Program-made: the position numbers and the translations under genes
Notes under the pieces: generated by a model
What the model was told of the DNA's origin: nothing
Databases searched by the model: none
What the model saw: only the letters and a program-made list of their open reading frames with translations
Shown: in pieces, positions 14,291 to 20,384 of the stretch
How positions within the stretch are numbered: the stretch's first letter is position 1
How the letters are laid out: the number at the start of each line of letters is the position of its first letter
NCBI GenBank assembly: GCA_002348345.1
Contig: DEAY01000367.1
Coordinates: forward strand, 1 to 20,384
Direction: 5' to 3'
Length of the DNA stretch: 20,384 bases
DNA from: Verrucomicrobia bacterium UBA2970
Lineage (GTDB): Bacteria; Verrucomicrobiota; Verrucomicrobiia; Limisphaerales; AAA164-E04

Positions 14291-15052
14291 CTAGGGCCGG
14301 TTTCTTCGTTCCAGGATCCTCTGAAGCTTGAGTCGTTCGGCCTTGAGAACTGCCGGCGCAAGTTTCTCGGGCTCCACCGTCTGATGCCCGATATCCTCAT
14401 TCTTGGGAATGGATCGCAGCTTGATGGCCCGATACCACACCGGATCCCCATGATCCTGCAGGAAGAGATGCCCTCCGCGATCGTTCAGATTGGCCCCGCG
14501 TTGTCGCAGCATTTCCACGTTGAAAGACCATCGATCTTCGCCGTAGTCAAAGTCGATGACCTTCACGCCATTCAGCCAATGCTGGATCACCGACCCCTTG
14601 CAAACGACGCGACCGGAGTTCCATTCTCCGACGGGTTTGGTGGCATCATGGCTGGGTGCCATACAAAAATAAAGCGACGCGGCACTGGTCCGAGGATTCT
14701 TTCCATCCGGATGTTCCTGGTTGTGCAAGATTTGGTATTCGTACTGGCCGGGACGATAGTAGATTCCACTATTACTTCGTGAAGCCACCTTCCATTCAAA
14801 CCGCAATTCAAAATCATCCGGCACTTTCGCCGCCTGGTAGGTCAATGATCCGCCTCGTCCCTGCCGTGTGAGAACACCGTTTTCGATGACCCAGTTTCCT
14901 TTTTGAGACCACCCCTGAAAATCGGAGCCATTGAAGATCAGTTCAAACCCCGTTTCCTTTTCTTCAGGACTGAGTTGATTGAAGGCGTTGTCCCCCGTCA
15001 CGTTCCAGGCGACGAGGACTCCCAAACCGAGAAAACAAATCTTTTTGATCAT
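14291..15052 (-). CDS. Secreted DUF1080 (3-keto-disaccharide hydrolase-like) protein
   Basis: 253 residues. An N-terminal signal peptide (MIKKICFLGLGVLVAWNVTG) is followed by the DUF1080 domain: ETGFELIFNGSDFQGW (33-48), the strands WVIENGVLTRQGRGGSLTY, FELRFEWKVASRSNSGIYYRP, YEYQILHNQ, and EWNSGRVVCKGSVIQHWLNG with the closing GGHLFLQDHGDPVWYRAIKLR. DUF1080 is a concanavalin/LamG-like fold. Some members hydrolyse 3-keto-glycosides in the periplasm, and the family is greatly expanded in Planctomycetota and Verrucomicrobiota. A charged tail of about 35 residues (EKLAPAVLKAERLKLQRILE) extends past the domain. It lies downstream of two small unknown minus-strand genes. Confidence 0.92.
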   Translation of the reverse strand: MIKKICFLGLGVLVAWNVTGDNAFNQLSPEEKETGFELIFNGSDFQGWSQKGNWVIENGVLTRQGRGGSLTYQAAKVPDDFELRFEWKVASRSNSGIYYRPGQYEYQILHNQEHPDGKNPRTSAASLYFCMAPSHDATKPVGEWNSGRVVCKGSVIQHWLNGVKVIDFDYGEDRWSFNVEMLRQRGANLNDRGGHLFLQDHGDPVWYRAIKLRSIPKNEDIGHQTVEPEKLAPAVLKAERLKLQRILERRNRP

Positions 15053-15135
15053 GACGTTCTAGTGCTTGACTGCGACTTTTCTGGAGCCCTTAACCTTAGC
15101 GCATGCCCTCCCCTGGCACAAACATAATGCCCCCT

Positions 15136-15363
15136 TCACCAATTCATCCCTTTCGACTCTTCGACGTCTAAGAGGCAAACGATCTCACTCCATCGTCGAT
15201 CCAGTAAGTCCGGCGCGCCGCCGGCAACATCCAGGGCATATCGAATCAATCGCGCCCGGCGTTGCATATTGAGTCGTTCCGCACTGATTCGATAAAGGAG
15301 TCCTTCAATCAATCGAATCCGTTCCTCGGCCGACCACTTCCCGGGCTTGACATGTCGTCTCAA
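15136..15363 (-). CDS. Small protein of unknown function
   Basis: 75 residues from a TTG at 15363; GAGG lies 9 nt upstream. It is rich in Arg, Leu and Glu, predicted mostly helical (EERIRLIEGLLYRISAERL, RRARLIRYALDVAGG), with two Trp near the ends. I recognise no family. It follows another small gene by 28 bp on the same strand and precedes the DUF1080 gene by 83 bp. Non-coding cannot be excluded, but the regular helical pattern and ribosome site favour a gene. Confidence 0.45.
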   Translation of the reverse strand: MRRHVKPGKWSAEERIRLIEGLLYRISAERLNMQRRARLIRYALDVAGGAPDLLDRRWSEIVCLLDVEESKGMNW

Positions 15364-15391
15364 TTACAGGTGCCTCAAGGTTGAAAGAACT

Positions 15392-15604
15392 TCAATTCAT
15401 GCGACCCACCGCCCCATCCCGGTGCAGGATTCTGGCGGGGATCACTCCACAGACAAACTCAAGAGCTGCCAAATGGGCATTCTCCGGAATCATCTCCTCT
15501 TCGTAACGTCGTGCCGTCCCCATCATCATCGTCGCTCGCTCCGGGGGCCAGTGATCACAAAGGGATTCAACCGTTCTCAGAAATCGCTCTTTTCTTCTCA
15601 TCAT
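15392..15604 (-). CDS. Small protein of unknown function
   Basis: 70 residues from the first of two adjacent ATGs (15604/15601). AGGAG lies 8 nt upstream, which makes translation likely. The sequence has a basic start (MMRRKERFLRTVESLCDHW), a Met-rich segment (ERATMMMGTARRYEEEM) and a short hydrophobic patch (HLAALEFVCGVIPARIL). There is no signal peptide or recognised domain. It is probably co-transcribed with the next small gene. Confidence 0.45.
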   Translation of the reverse strand: MMRRKERFLRTVESLCDHWPPERATMMMGTARRYEEEMIPENAHLAALEFVCGVIPARILHRDGAVGRMN

Positions 15605-15863
15605 GCCGCATGCTCCTGGTTTTCGTCTTCTCAAATCCGCGGGCAGAACGGCCGCCCCTGGGCTTAGAGCGGCCGGCCTGCACTCGCGTCAATGGCGATT
15701 CCTTCCCGTCTGGAGGACTGCAAGCCCCTCCGCCCTATCAGCTTTCGGCGTGTTCAAGACATCCCGGAAGGAATCGATACAACGGTTCCATTGAAACAAA
15801 GAGGGTTGGACAATTACGGTCCAAGTCGAAAAAGAGAGGCGGGATCGATCCGCGACGGCACCA

Positions 15864-16769
15864 TCAATCCATCACTGGACGGATGCGGACGCCTAGCTCA
15901 TGCGTGGCCTTGGGGCGGAGCCGTCTCTGATCGGGACCCGCATTGGCGGTTTCGACACAGACCATCTGAAGATAGTCCTCATCGCCGAAATCAGGCATTC
16001 TCCGGGCTTTATCGATCCAAGGATTCCAAACAACGGTCGAGCGGCTTCCCCGGGACAACAATTCCATTGGGATTCCCGCCGAGGTTCCGGTGACTTGAAC
16101 CCGTTCCGGTCCCTCAAGGTAAATCCGGTCCACCTCCCGATCAAACACCACAACACCGATTTGGCGTTTCCGGGCCAGCTGTTCGAGCTGATCCAGGTAA
16201 TCACAGCCTTCAAGACCTCGAATCTCGACCTGATCAATCCTGTTCACTCCCAGGTAAGTATGCAGCGCACCGGAAAGAGTCACCGGTTGCTCCCCCAGAT
16301 TTCGTGCCACCAGTGAGATGTCAAGACTCCCATCCAGAATCGAGACGGCGTATGTCAAATGAAAGGGGTGCGGCCAATGGGACTTGAATTGATCACTCGA
16401 TGAGAGTTCAAAGACCCCCTCGATCCCCTCCTCATTCTCGGGCGAGCCGATCCGCGAAAGGGTCCACTGACTGAGCCGTGCAAATCCATGAGCGGGCAGC
16501 CCCGGATCCGTCGAATGAGGGCCAAACCAAGGCCAGCAGATCGGGATGCCTCCACGAATCGGCTTTCCCGGCACAAAGTTTGAGTGAGGACTCAACCAAA
16601 GAACCGAATCGCCCCGTGACGTCTTGTAGTCCAAAACATGGGCGCCATTGAAGGCCACGCTCACCGACCCGAACTCATGCTCCACATCGACCGCGGTCAA
16701 TTCGCCCGGCCCCCGCCGGAAGGATACATTCGGTCCACCGAAACGATGGCGCAACCCTTCGAGATCCAT
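15864..16769 (-). CDS. yeaD: D-hexose-6-phosphate mutarotase (glucose-6-phosphate 1-epimerase, YeaD-like)
   Basis: 301-residue cytoplasmic enzyme that interconverts alpha and beta anomers of hexose 6-phosphates. The family signature RGGIPICWPWFGPH (72-85) contributes to phosphate binding. Catalytic candidates are His94 in LPAHGFARLSQW, His170 in GALHTYLGV, and Glu273 in VCVETANA, the general base. VVWNPWIDKARRMPDFG (246-262) is the usual late motif. It begins 4 bp after the stop of the secreted GalM-like gene, so the two are one transcription unit. Together they would handle anomers of free sugar outside and sugar phosphate inside the inner membrane. Full length. Confidence 0.95.
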   Translation of the reverse strand: MDLEGLRHRFGGPNVSFRRGPGELTAVDVEHEFGSVSVAFNGAHVLDYKTSRGDSVLWLSPHSNFVPGKPIRGGIPICWPWFGPHSTDPGLPAHGFARLSQWTLSRIGSPENEEGIEGVFELSSSDQFKSHWPHPFHLTYAVSILDGSLDISLVARNLGEQPVTLSGALHTYLGVNRIDQVEIRGLEGCDYLDQLEQLARKRQIGVVVFDREVDRIYLEGPERVQVTGTSAGIPMELLSRGSRSTVVWNPWIDKARRMPDFGDEDYLQMVCVETANAGPDQRRLRPKATHELGVRIRPVMD

Positions 16770-16773
16770 GGCG

Positions 16774-17862
16774 CTATTCGGTCGAGAAGCTAAAGAGGGT
16801 TTGACTCAGAAACTGCTGACCCGGCCGCAGAATGGTCGAGGGAAAATGAGGATGATTGATGGAATCAGGATAATGTTGCGTCTCGAGACAAAGGGCTTCA
16901 TGGCGCAAGTGGTTCCCGGTATACAATTGGACCCCGGGTTCCGTCGTGTGCACCTCCATCACTCGGCCCGTTCGAGGCTCCCGAACCCGCGCCGCATAAA
17001 CCAGTCCCTCTCCTCCTCCGTTGATCACGTAGTTGTGGTCATATCCATTCATCTGAGGTTTCAACTGGCCGATCCGAGCGCCAATCGTCCTGGGGGACGT
17101 AAAATCCAGAGGGGTGTTTTCAACCGGTTCCACGTCCCCGGTCGGAATCAATTTCGAATCGGCCACGGTGTATTGACCGGCGTTGAGTTGAAGCTCGTGC
17201 CCCATGACATCTCCCGAAGCCGCCAAGTTGAAATAGGCATGGTTGGTGAGATTGACGATGGTTGGCTTGTCGGTTGTCGCCCGGTAATCGAGGGTCAACC
17301 GGTTCTCATTGTCGAGACGGTAGGTCACCAGGACATTGAGATTTCCGGGATACCCTTCCTCGCCATCACGGCTATGGTAACTGAACCGAACCGCCACCGC
17401 GTCGTCGCTTCTTTCCGTGATCGCACCACTCCATACCCTGCTGGCAAAGCCCCTTCTCCCCCCGTGAATGTGATTCGGCCCACTGTTTGCGGCCAATTGA
17501 TAGGTCTTCCCATCGAGCTGAAACTGCGCCTTGGCAATTCGGTTTGCCACCCGGCCAATCACCGCCGCACTCCCCCGAAAGCCCCGGCGGTAGTCTTCAA
17601 ATGAACCCGAACCCAAAATGACGTTCTCCAGGCGTCCGTGGCGATCCGGCACCAGGATCTCCGTTAGGATCGCTCCGAGATTCATGGCTCGAACGACCAT
17701 CCCATTCCCGTTTCTCAGGGTGAATCGCAGCACCGTCTCCCCTTCAGGGGTCGACCCAAAATAGTCCTGATGAGCCGAGGGAACCCCTGCGGCAACCCGG
17801 TCCCGGCTATCGACGACTCCCCAGCACAGGGCCATCCAAAAGAAGCAAACTAATCGTTTCAT
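16774..17862 (-). CDS. galM: Exported aldose 1-epimerase (galactose mutarotase)
   Basis: 362 residues from the ATG at 17862; GGTGG lies upstream and the start fits a signal peptide (MKRLVCFFWMALCWGVVDS). Aldose 1-epimerases interconvert alpha and beta anomers of glucose and galactose. Motifs (numbered from this Met): GRVANRI (103-109, Asn107 and Arg108 in substrate binding), NHIHGG with His133, TNHAYFNL with the acid His208, NGYDHNYV with Asp275, and CLETQHYPD with the base Glu327. Nearly all of the canonical site is intact. The exported location differs from E. coli GalM but is common in Bacteroidota, Planctomycetota and Verrucomicrobiota. It is the first gene of a two-gene unit with the hexose-6-phosphate mutarotase. 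Confidence 0.95.
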   Translation of the reverse strand: MKRLVCFFWMALCWGVVDSRDRVAAGVPSAHQDYFGSTPEGETVLRFTLRNGNGMVVRAMNLGAILTEILVPDRHGRLENVILGSGSFEDYRRGFRGSAAVIGRVANRIAKAQFQLDGKTYQLAANSGPNHIHGGRRGFASRVWSGAITERSDDAVAVRFSYHSRDGEEGYPGNLNVLVTYRLDNENRLTLDYRATTDKPTIVNLTNHAYFNLAASGDVMGHELQLNAGQYTVADSKLIPTGDVEPVENTPLDFTSPRTIGARIGQLKPQMNGYDHNYVINGGGEGLVYAARVREPRTGRVMEVHTTEPGVQLYTGNHLRHEALCLETQHYPDSINHPHFPSTILRPGQQFLSQTLFSFSTE

Positions 17863-17884
17863 AAAGCATCCACCGTTCTGTCCT

Positions 17885-18298
17885 ATGGGAGGACCGAGGA
17901 CCCCCTTGGTTCTGGGCAACAGACCACCAAACCCGTTCCGTCTTTTCTCCCTGATTGCCCATTGCAGCACCCGACCGCATCATGATCCGCATTCTCGCTG
18001 TGATCAAGGAACAAGAACCATCGAGGGCCCATCCTGCTTCCCGTCAACTTCCTTGATCGTCGAATCCGGACCCCCGGCAATCGCCGCTCTCTTTGGCCTC
18101 CATAAGACCTCCTTAGGGCCTCGCCATCAGGGCAAGCTTCTCTCTCTTTATTGGGAAGTAGCCCATCGCATTCAAATCGGATTGCTTCGCGAACGCTTTC
18201 GAAAACTGGCGTCCCCTTGGGGCGAGGAAAGCTTGACCAAAAGAGCCCTCCGTGAGTCGATAGCCGACACGACGATTGAAACTGCTTGTCACATCTGA
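17885..18298 (+). CDS. Possible ORF upstream of the metallophosphoesterase gene, unknown
   Basis: An open frame of 137 codons whose end overlaps the metallophosphoesterase TTG start by 23 bp. The first half has no coding look. The second half (from about 18047: SLIVESGPPAIAALFGLH ... LLSLYWEVAHRIQIGLLRE) has a helical, protein-like composition and could be a real or decayed small gene, possibly starting further downstream at a TTG. Overlap would explain why the metallophosphoesterase uses TTG without a ribosome site, by coupling. The region also has a 10-bp inverted repeat GATCAAGGAA (18002-18011)/TTCCTTGATC (18049-18058). No family recognised. Confidence 0.25.
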   Translation: MGGPRTPLVLGNRPPNPFRLFSLIAHCSTRPHHDPHSRCDQGTRTIEGPSCFPSTSLIVESGPPAIAALFGLHKTSLGPRHQGKLLSLYWEVAHRIQIGLLRERFRKLASPWGEESLTKRALRESIADTTIETACHI

Positions 18299-19025
18299 TC
18301 TGCACTACAACCTCCAGCAATTTGACTGGCTGTTGCAGACAGCAGACCGTTATGACTACGTCGTTTTGGCAGGGGACCTCCTCAACGTTGCCGGCTACCT
18401 CGAGCTTGAAGTCCAGATCACGGTGATTTCCGAGTACCTCCAGACCTTGAGCCAAAGGACCAAGGTTATCGCGTGCTCCGGAAACCACGACGGTGAAAAC
18501 AAAACCCGTTCTGGAGAGTATACCGCGACCTGGATGCAGGGAATTGCGACGGACCGGATCTTCGTCGATTGGCAACACGTCCACGACGACGATACCGCGA
18601 TTTCCGTTTGCCCCTGGTGGGACGGCCCGGAATCGCGTCAAGCCATGGCGGAAATGCTAGCAGAACACAGTCAGCACCCCGCCAAGAAATGGGTTTGGGT
18701 TCATCACGCACCTCCCGATGCCTGTCGTGTTTCCTGGACCGGCAAACGCCATGGAGGCGATCGGTTTTTGAATCAACTGATTGAGCTCTACCACCCCACG
18801 GTCGTGTTTTCCGGTCATATCCACACCGCGCCCTTCTATCAGGTGGGCGGTTGGGTTGACCGAATTGGGAAGACCTGGGTTTGCAACCCCGGCCATCAAC
18901 CCGGCCCCGTGCCCACCACCATCCAGTTCGACCTCTCCACCATGATGGCCGTTTTTGATTCGAGCGAGGGTCGTGAGACCGCCGACCTTAGTGATCTTGA
19001 CGCACCCCTACACGTTCAGGCGTGA
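18276..19025 (+). CDS. Calcineurin-like metallophosphoesterase
   Basis: 249 residues from a TTG at 18276, the only start before the first motif. It is a full dimetal phosphoesterase site: SDLH (Asp8, His10), AGDLLN (Asp34), GNHD (Asn70, His71), VHHAPP (His143), and GHIHTAP (His181, His183). There is no signal peptide, so it is cytoplasmic. The substrate (phosphodiester or phosphomonoester, nucleotide or protein) cannot be told. Its length and compact insertions resemble small YfcE/Icc-like members. The last 38 bp overlap the 3' end of the convergent cyclic-nucleotide-domain gene, so its final dozen residues (LSDLDAPLHVQA) are not conserved-looking. Confidence 0.9.
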   Translation: MKLLVTSDLHYNLQQFDWLLQTADRYDYVVLAGDLLNVAGYLELEVQITVISEYLQTLSQRTKVIACSGNHDGENKTRSGEYTATWMQGIATDRIFVDWQHVHDDDTAISVCPWWDGPESRQAMAEMLAEHSQHPAKKWVWVHHAPPDACRVSWTGKRHGGDRFLNQLIELYHPTVVFSGHIHTAPFYQVGGWVDRIGKTWVCNPGHQPGPVPTTIQFDLSTMMAVFDSSEGRETADLSDLDAPLHVQA

Positions 19026-19494
19026 TGGATTTTGGATTGCGATGAATCAGAGTCGTGAGGATCTTGTCCATCATCGCCAGATGGCCTTCATCCTTGGAAA
19101 ACTGCCGGCGGACATCCACCAAATACCGGGTTGCCGCGGTTAATCGCTCCGCTATGGTTCGGCATACCTGAAGCGTCACTTCCGGATGATCCAGGAAGAA
19201 CGTCTCCGGATTCTCGACCTTCACCACCTCGCTCTCGGTGGCCGCCCTGACTTCCGCCATGTGGGGATTCTCCAAGAGAATGGATAATTCTCCATAAACA
19301 CTCCCGGGCCGAGATTCCCGATCGACGATCATTCCATCCTTCACCACCTCGACTGTCCCTGAAACTAGAAATACGAGGAACCCGGACTGCCTGCCTTGTT
19401 CAAAGATCGTGTCCCCGGCATTCAGCTTGGTCCGGGGTAGCCCCTCCAGGTGGCGGAGGATCTGATGTGATTCTTCCATGGGCTCGGATTTCAT
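18988..19494 (-). CDS. Cyclic-nucleotide-binding-fold protein without DNA-binding domain
   Basis: 168 residues from the ATG at 19494 (GAGG some 11 nt upstream; other starts at 19530 and 19479). It is a single CRP/cNMP beta-roll: LNAGDTIFEQGRQSGFLVFLVSGTVEVVKDG, then GSVYGELSILLENPHMAEVRAATES and helices FLDHPEVTLQVCRTIAERL. In the phosphate-binding cassette Gly-Glu-Leu is kept, but the Arg that grips the cyclic phosphate (usual P-R-x-A-T/S) is His in PHMAEV, so cNMP binding is doubtful. There is no helix-turn-helix after the roll, only a charged tail of about 40 residues. It probably acts as a small regulatory or scaffold subunit. Its 3' end overlaps the metallophosphoesterase gene. Confidence 0.85.
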   Translation of the reverse strand: MKSEPMEESHQILRHLEGLPRTKLNAGDTIFEQGRQSGFLVFLVSGTVEVVKDGMIVDRESRPGSVYGELSILLENPHMAEVRAATESEVVKVENPETFFLDHPEVTLQVCRTIAERLTAATRYLVDVRRQFSKDEGHLAMMDKILTTLIHRNPKSITPERVGVRQDH

Positions 19495-19557
19495 TTGTTG
19501 AAGCGCCTCAGATCTATGCTCAAGCGCCAAATTAATCCAGTATGAAGTCGGGAAATC

Positions 19558-19728
19558 ATGAAAACGGCCCTCGAACTCATCGGACTCATTCGCATTCTCC
19601 TTCCCATTTCAGCAGAGGATCTCGATAGACGATGCCCGTGTTCCGATCGAATGCGATTGGGGCCGTCCCACCACACTTCTGACATGGGACTTGGAACTCG
19701 GGGGATCACCATTGAACCATTTTCTTGA
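19558..19728 (+). CDS. Doubtful small ORF between the cNMP-fold and VOC genes
   Basis: An ATG at 19558 with GGGA upstream opens a frame of about 56 codons (begins MKTALELIGLIRILLPISAE). The N-terminus is helical, while the remainder is without character. There is no family match I recognise. It is listed because the 302-bp space 19495-19796 holds nothing else. Confidence 0.15.
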   Translation: MKTALELIGLIRILLPISAEDLDRRCPCSDRMRLGPSHHTSDMGLGTRGITIEPFS

Positions 19729-19796
19729 GGCTCCCTCGGAAAGGCGGCCATTGGATTCGAGATTGAATCCTCCCGAAGCCCTGCTAACGTTCACCC

Positions 19797-20357
19797 ATGA
19801 CCAGTCAGCCTAATCGATTTCGATTCCACCTTCACTGTGTCGCGGCCTTCGTTGCCGTCGGCCTGGCGATCCCCACTCCGAACACCTCCGCCCTGGCCGA
19901 GGAAGGCCCCGTGTTCTCATCAACCGCCGCCGACCTGGGAATTGTCGTGGCCGATCTTGAAAGATCGGCCGCCTTCTACACCAAGGCCCTCGGATGCAGC
20001 GAGGTGAATGGCTTCTCTGTTCCCGCGCAATTCGCCACTAATATTGGCCTGGTCAACCAACAGGGGTTGACCGTGCGGGTCTTTACGCTGGGAAAGGGAG
20101 AGGCCCAAACCAAGCTGAAGATCATGGCCTTTCCCGAAGCGCCTGGCAAGAAAACCAATCAGGACTATATTCACTCCTCCATTGGCTTCAGCTATTTGAC
20201 ACTCCACGTGAACGATTTGAACGCTGCGATCGAACGCCTGAAGAAAGCCAAAGTTAAACTTGAGGGAAAAACGCCGGTCGGATTGGGAGGAAACAACTCA
20301 CTCGTCCTTTGCCGGGACCCAGACGGCAACTTTATTGAACTGATCGGGCCTCGTTGA
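19797..20357 (+). CDS. Exported VOC (glyoxalase/bleomycin-resistance fold) protein
   Basis: 186 residues. The N-terminal hydrophobic stretch (HCVAAFVAVGLAIP) and ALAEE junction look like a signal peptide with cleavage near residue 35. One VOC unit follows, in two halves. The first is DLGIVVADLERSAAFYTKALG (46-66) and a strand VRVFTLGKG. The second is FSYLTLHVNDLNAAIERLKKAKVKLEGKT and LVLCRDPDGNFIELIGP, where Glu is the usual metal ligand; the His expected at the start of the first unit is replaced (LGIVV). VOC proteins bind a metal and small molecules; dioxygenase, isomerase and resistance roles exist. Exported single-domain VOC proteins are common in Verrucomicrobiota and Planctomycetota. 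Function not assigned. Confidence 0.85.
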   Translation: MTSQPNRFRFHLHCVAAFVAVGLAIPTPNTSALAEEGPVFSSTAADLGIVVADLERSAAFYTKALGCSEVNGFSVPAQFATNIGLVNQQGLTVRVFTLGKGEAQTKLKIMAFPEAPGKKTNQDYIHSSIGFSYLTLHVNDLNAAIERLKKAKVKLEGKTPVGLGGNNSLVLCRDPDGNFIELIGPR

Positions 20358-20384
20358 GCCCCTTACTCGTTTCGTCTTAGGATG

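Noticed and set aside
18002..18058. 10-bp inverted repeat GATCAAGGAA/TTCCTTGATC as a possible mobile-element end or terminator
   Set aside because: 37-bp spacer, no T-tract, no transposase and no target duplication seen; kept only as a note in the region's entry.
17883..18641. Minus-strand open frame of 252 codons overlapping the metallophosphoesterase
   Set aside because: The plus strand carries the complete metal-ligand set; the minus frame is its mirror.

Overview
The window most resembles a moderately GC-rich chromosome of Verrucomicrobiota (Planctomycetota is the next best guess). The markers are a type II pseudopilin with an 'AFTLIELL' cleavage site and an H-X9-DG motif, a secreted DUF1080 (3-keto-disaccharide hydrolase-like) protein, a secreted VOC protein and a secreted GalM-type epimerase. 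No rRNA, tRNA, CRISPR array or intact insertion sequence was seen. The taxonomic call is inference from protein style only.

Left flank (1-1940, minus strand): a probable operon of a YdhR-like monooxygenase-fold protein, a tandem DUF1330 protein and an HpcH/HpaI-type aldolase.

Centre (2350-14086): a photobiology and flavoprotein island with three different photolyase/cryptochrome-superfamily genes. On the plus strand, a tightly packed operon encodes a renalase-like FAD oxidoreductase, a CIA30-domain lipoprotein or secreted protein, a DUF429 RNase H-like protein and a photolyase homologue that lacks the usual WxW pair. It runs head-on into a second photolyase-family gene whose domains look circularly permuted (FAD domain first, antenna/Rossmann-like domain second). 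Divergent from that gene is a membrane protein resembling an M48 peptidase with its zinc-binding residues lost. After an interruption (a decayed enolase-superfamily 3' end and a pseudopilin gene) come two small membrane proteins on the minus strand and, divergently, an iron-sulfur bacterial cryptochrome/photolyase (FeS-BCP) with all four cluster cysteines at the expected spacing. The divergent region holds three 11-bp direct repeats fitting the operator of the B12-dependent light sensor CarH/LitR, next to a perfect TATAAT. A class I methyltransferase gene converges on the FeS-BCP gene. The parts suggest a light-induced DNA repair and photoprotection module; no CarH/LitR gene lies inside the window.

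Right flank (14291-20357): carbohydrate and housekeeping genes. On the minus strand are galM-yeaD (two mutarotases 4 bp apart), then two small unknown genes followed by a secreted DUF1080 protein. Further on are a calcineurin-like metallophosphoesterase, a cyclic-nucleotide-binding-fold protein that overlaps it tail to tail, and a secreted VOC-fold protein.
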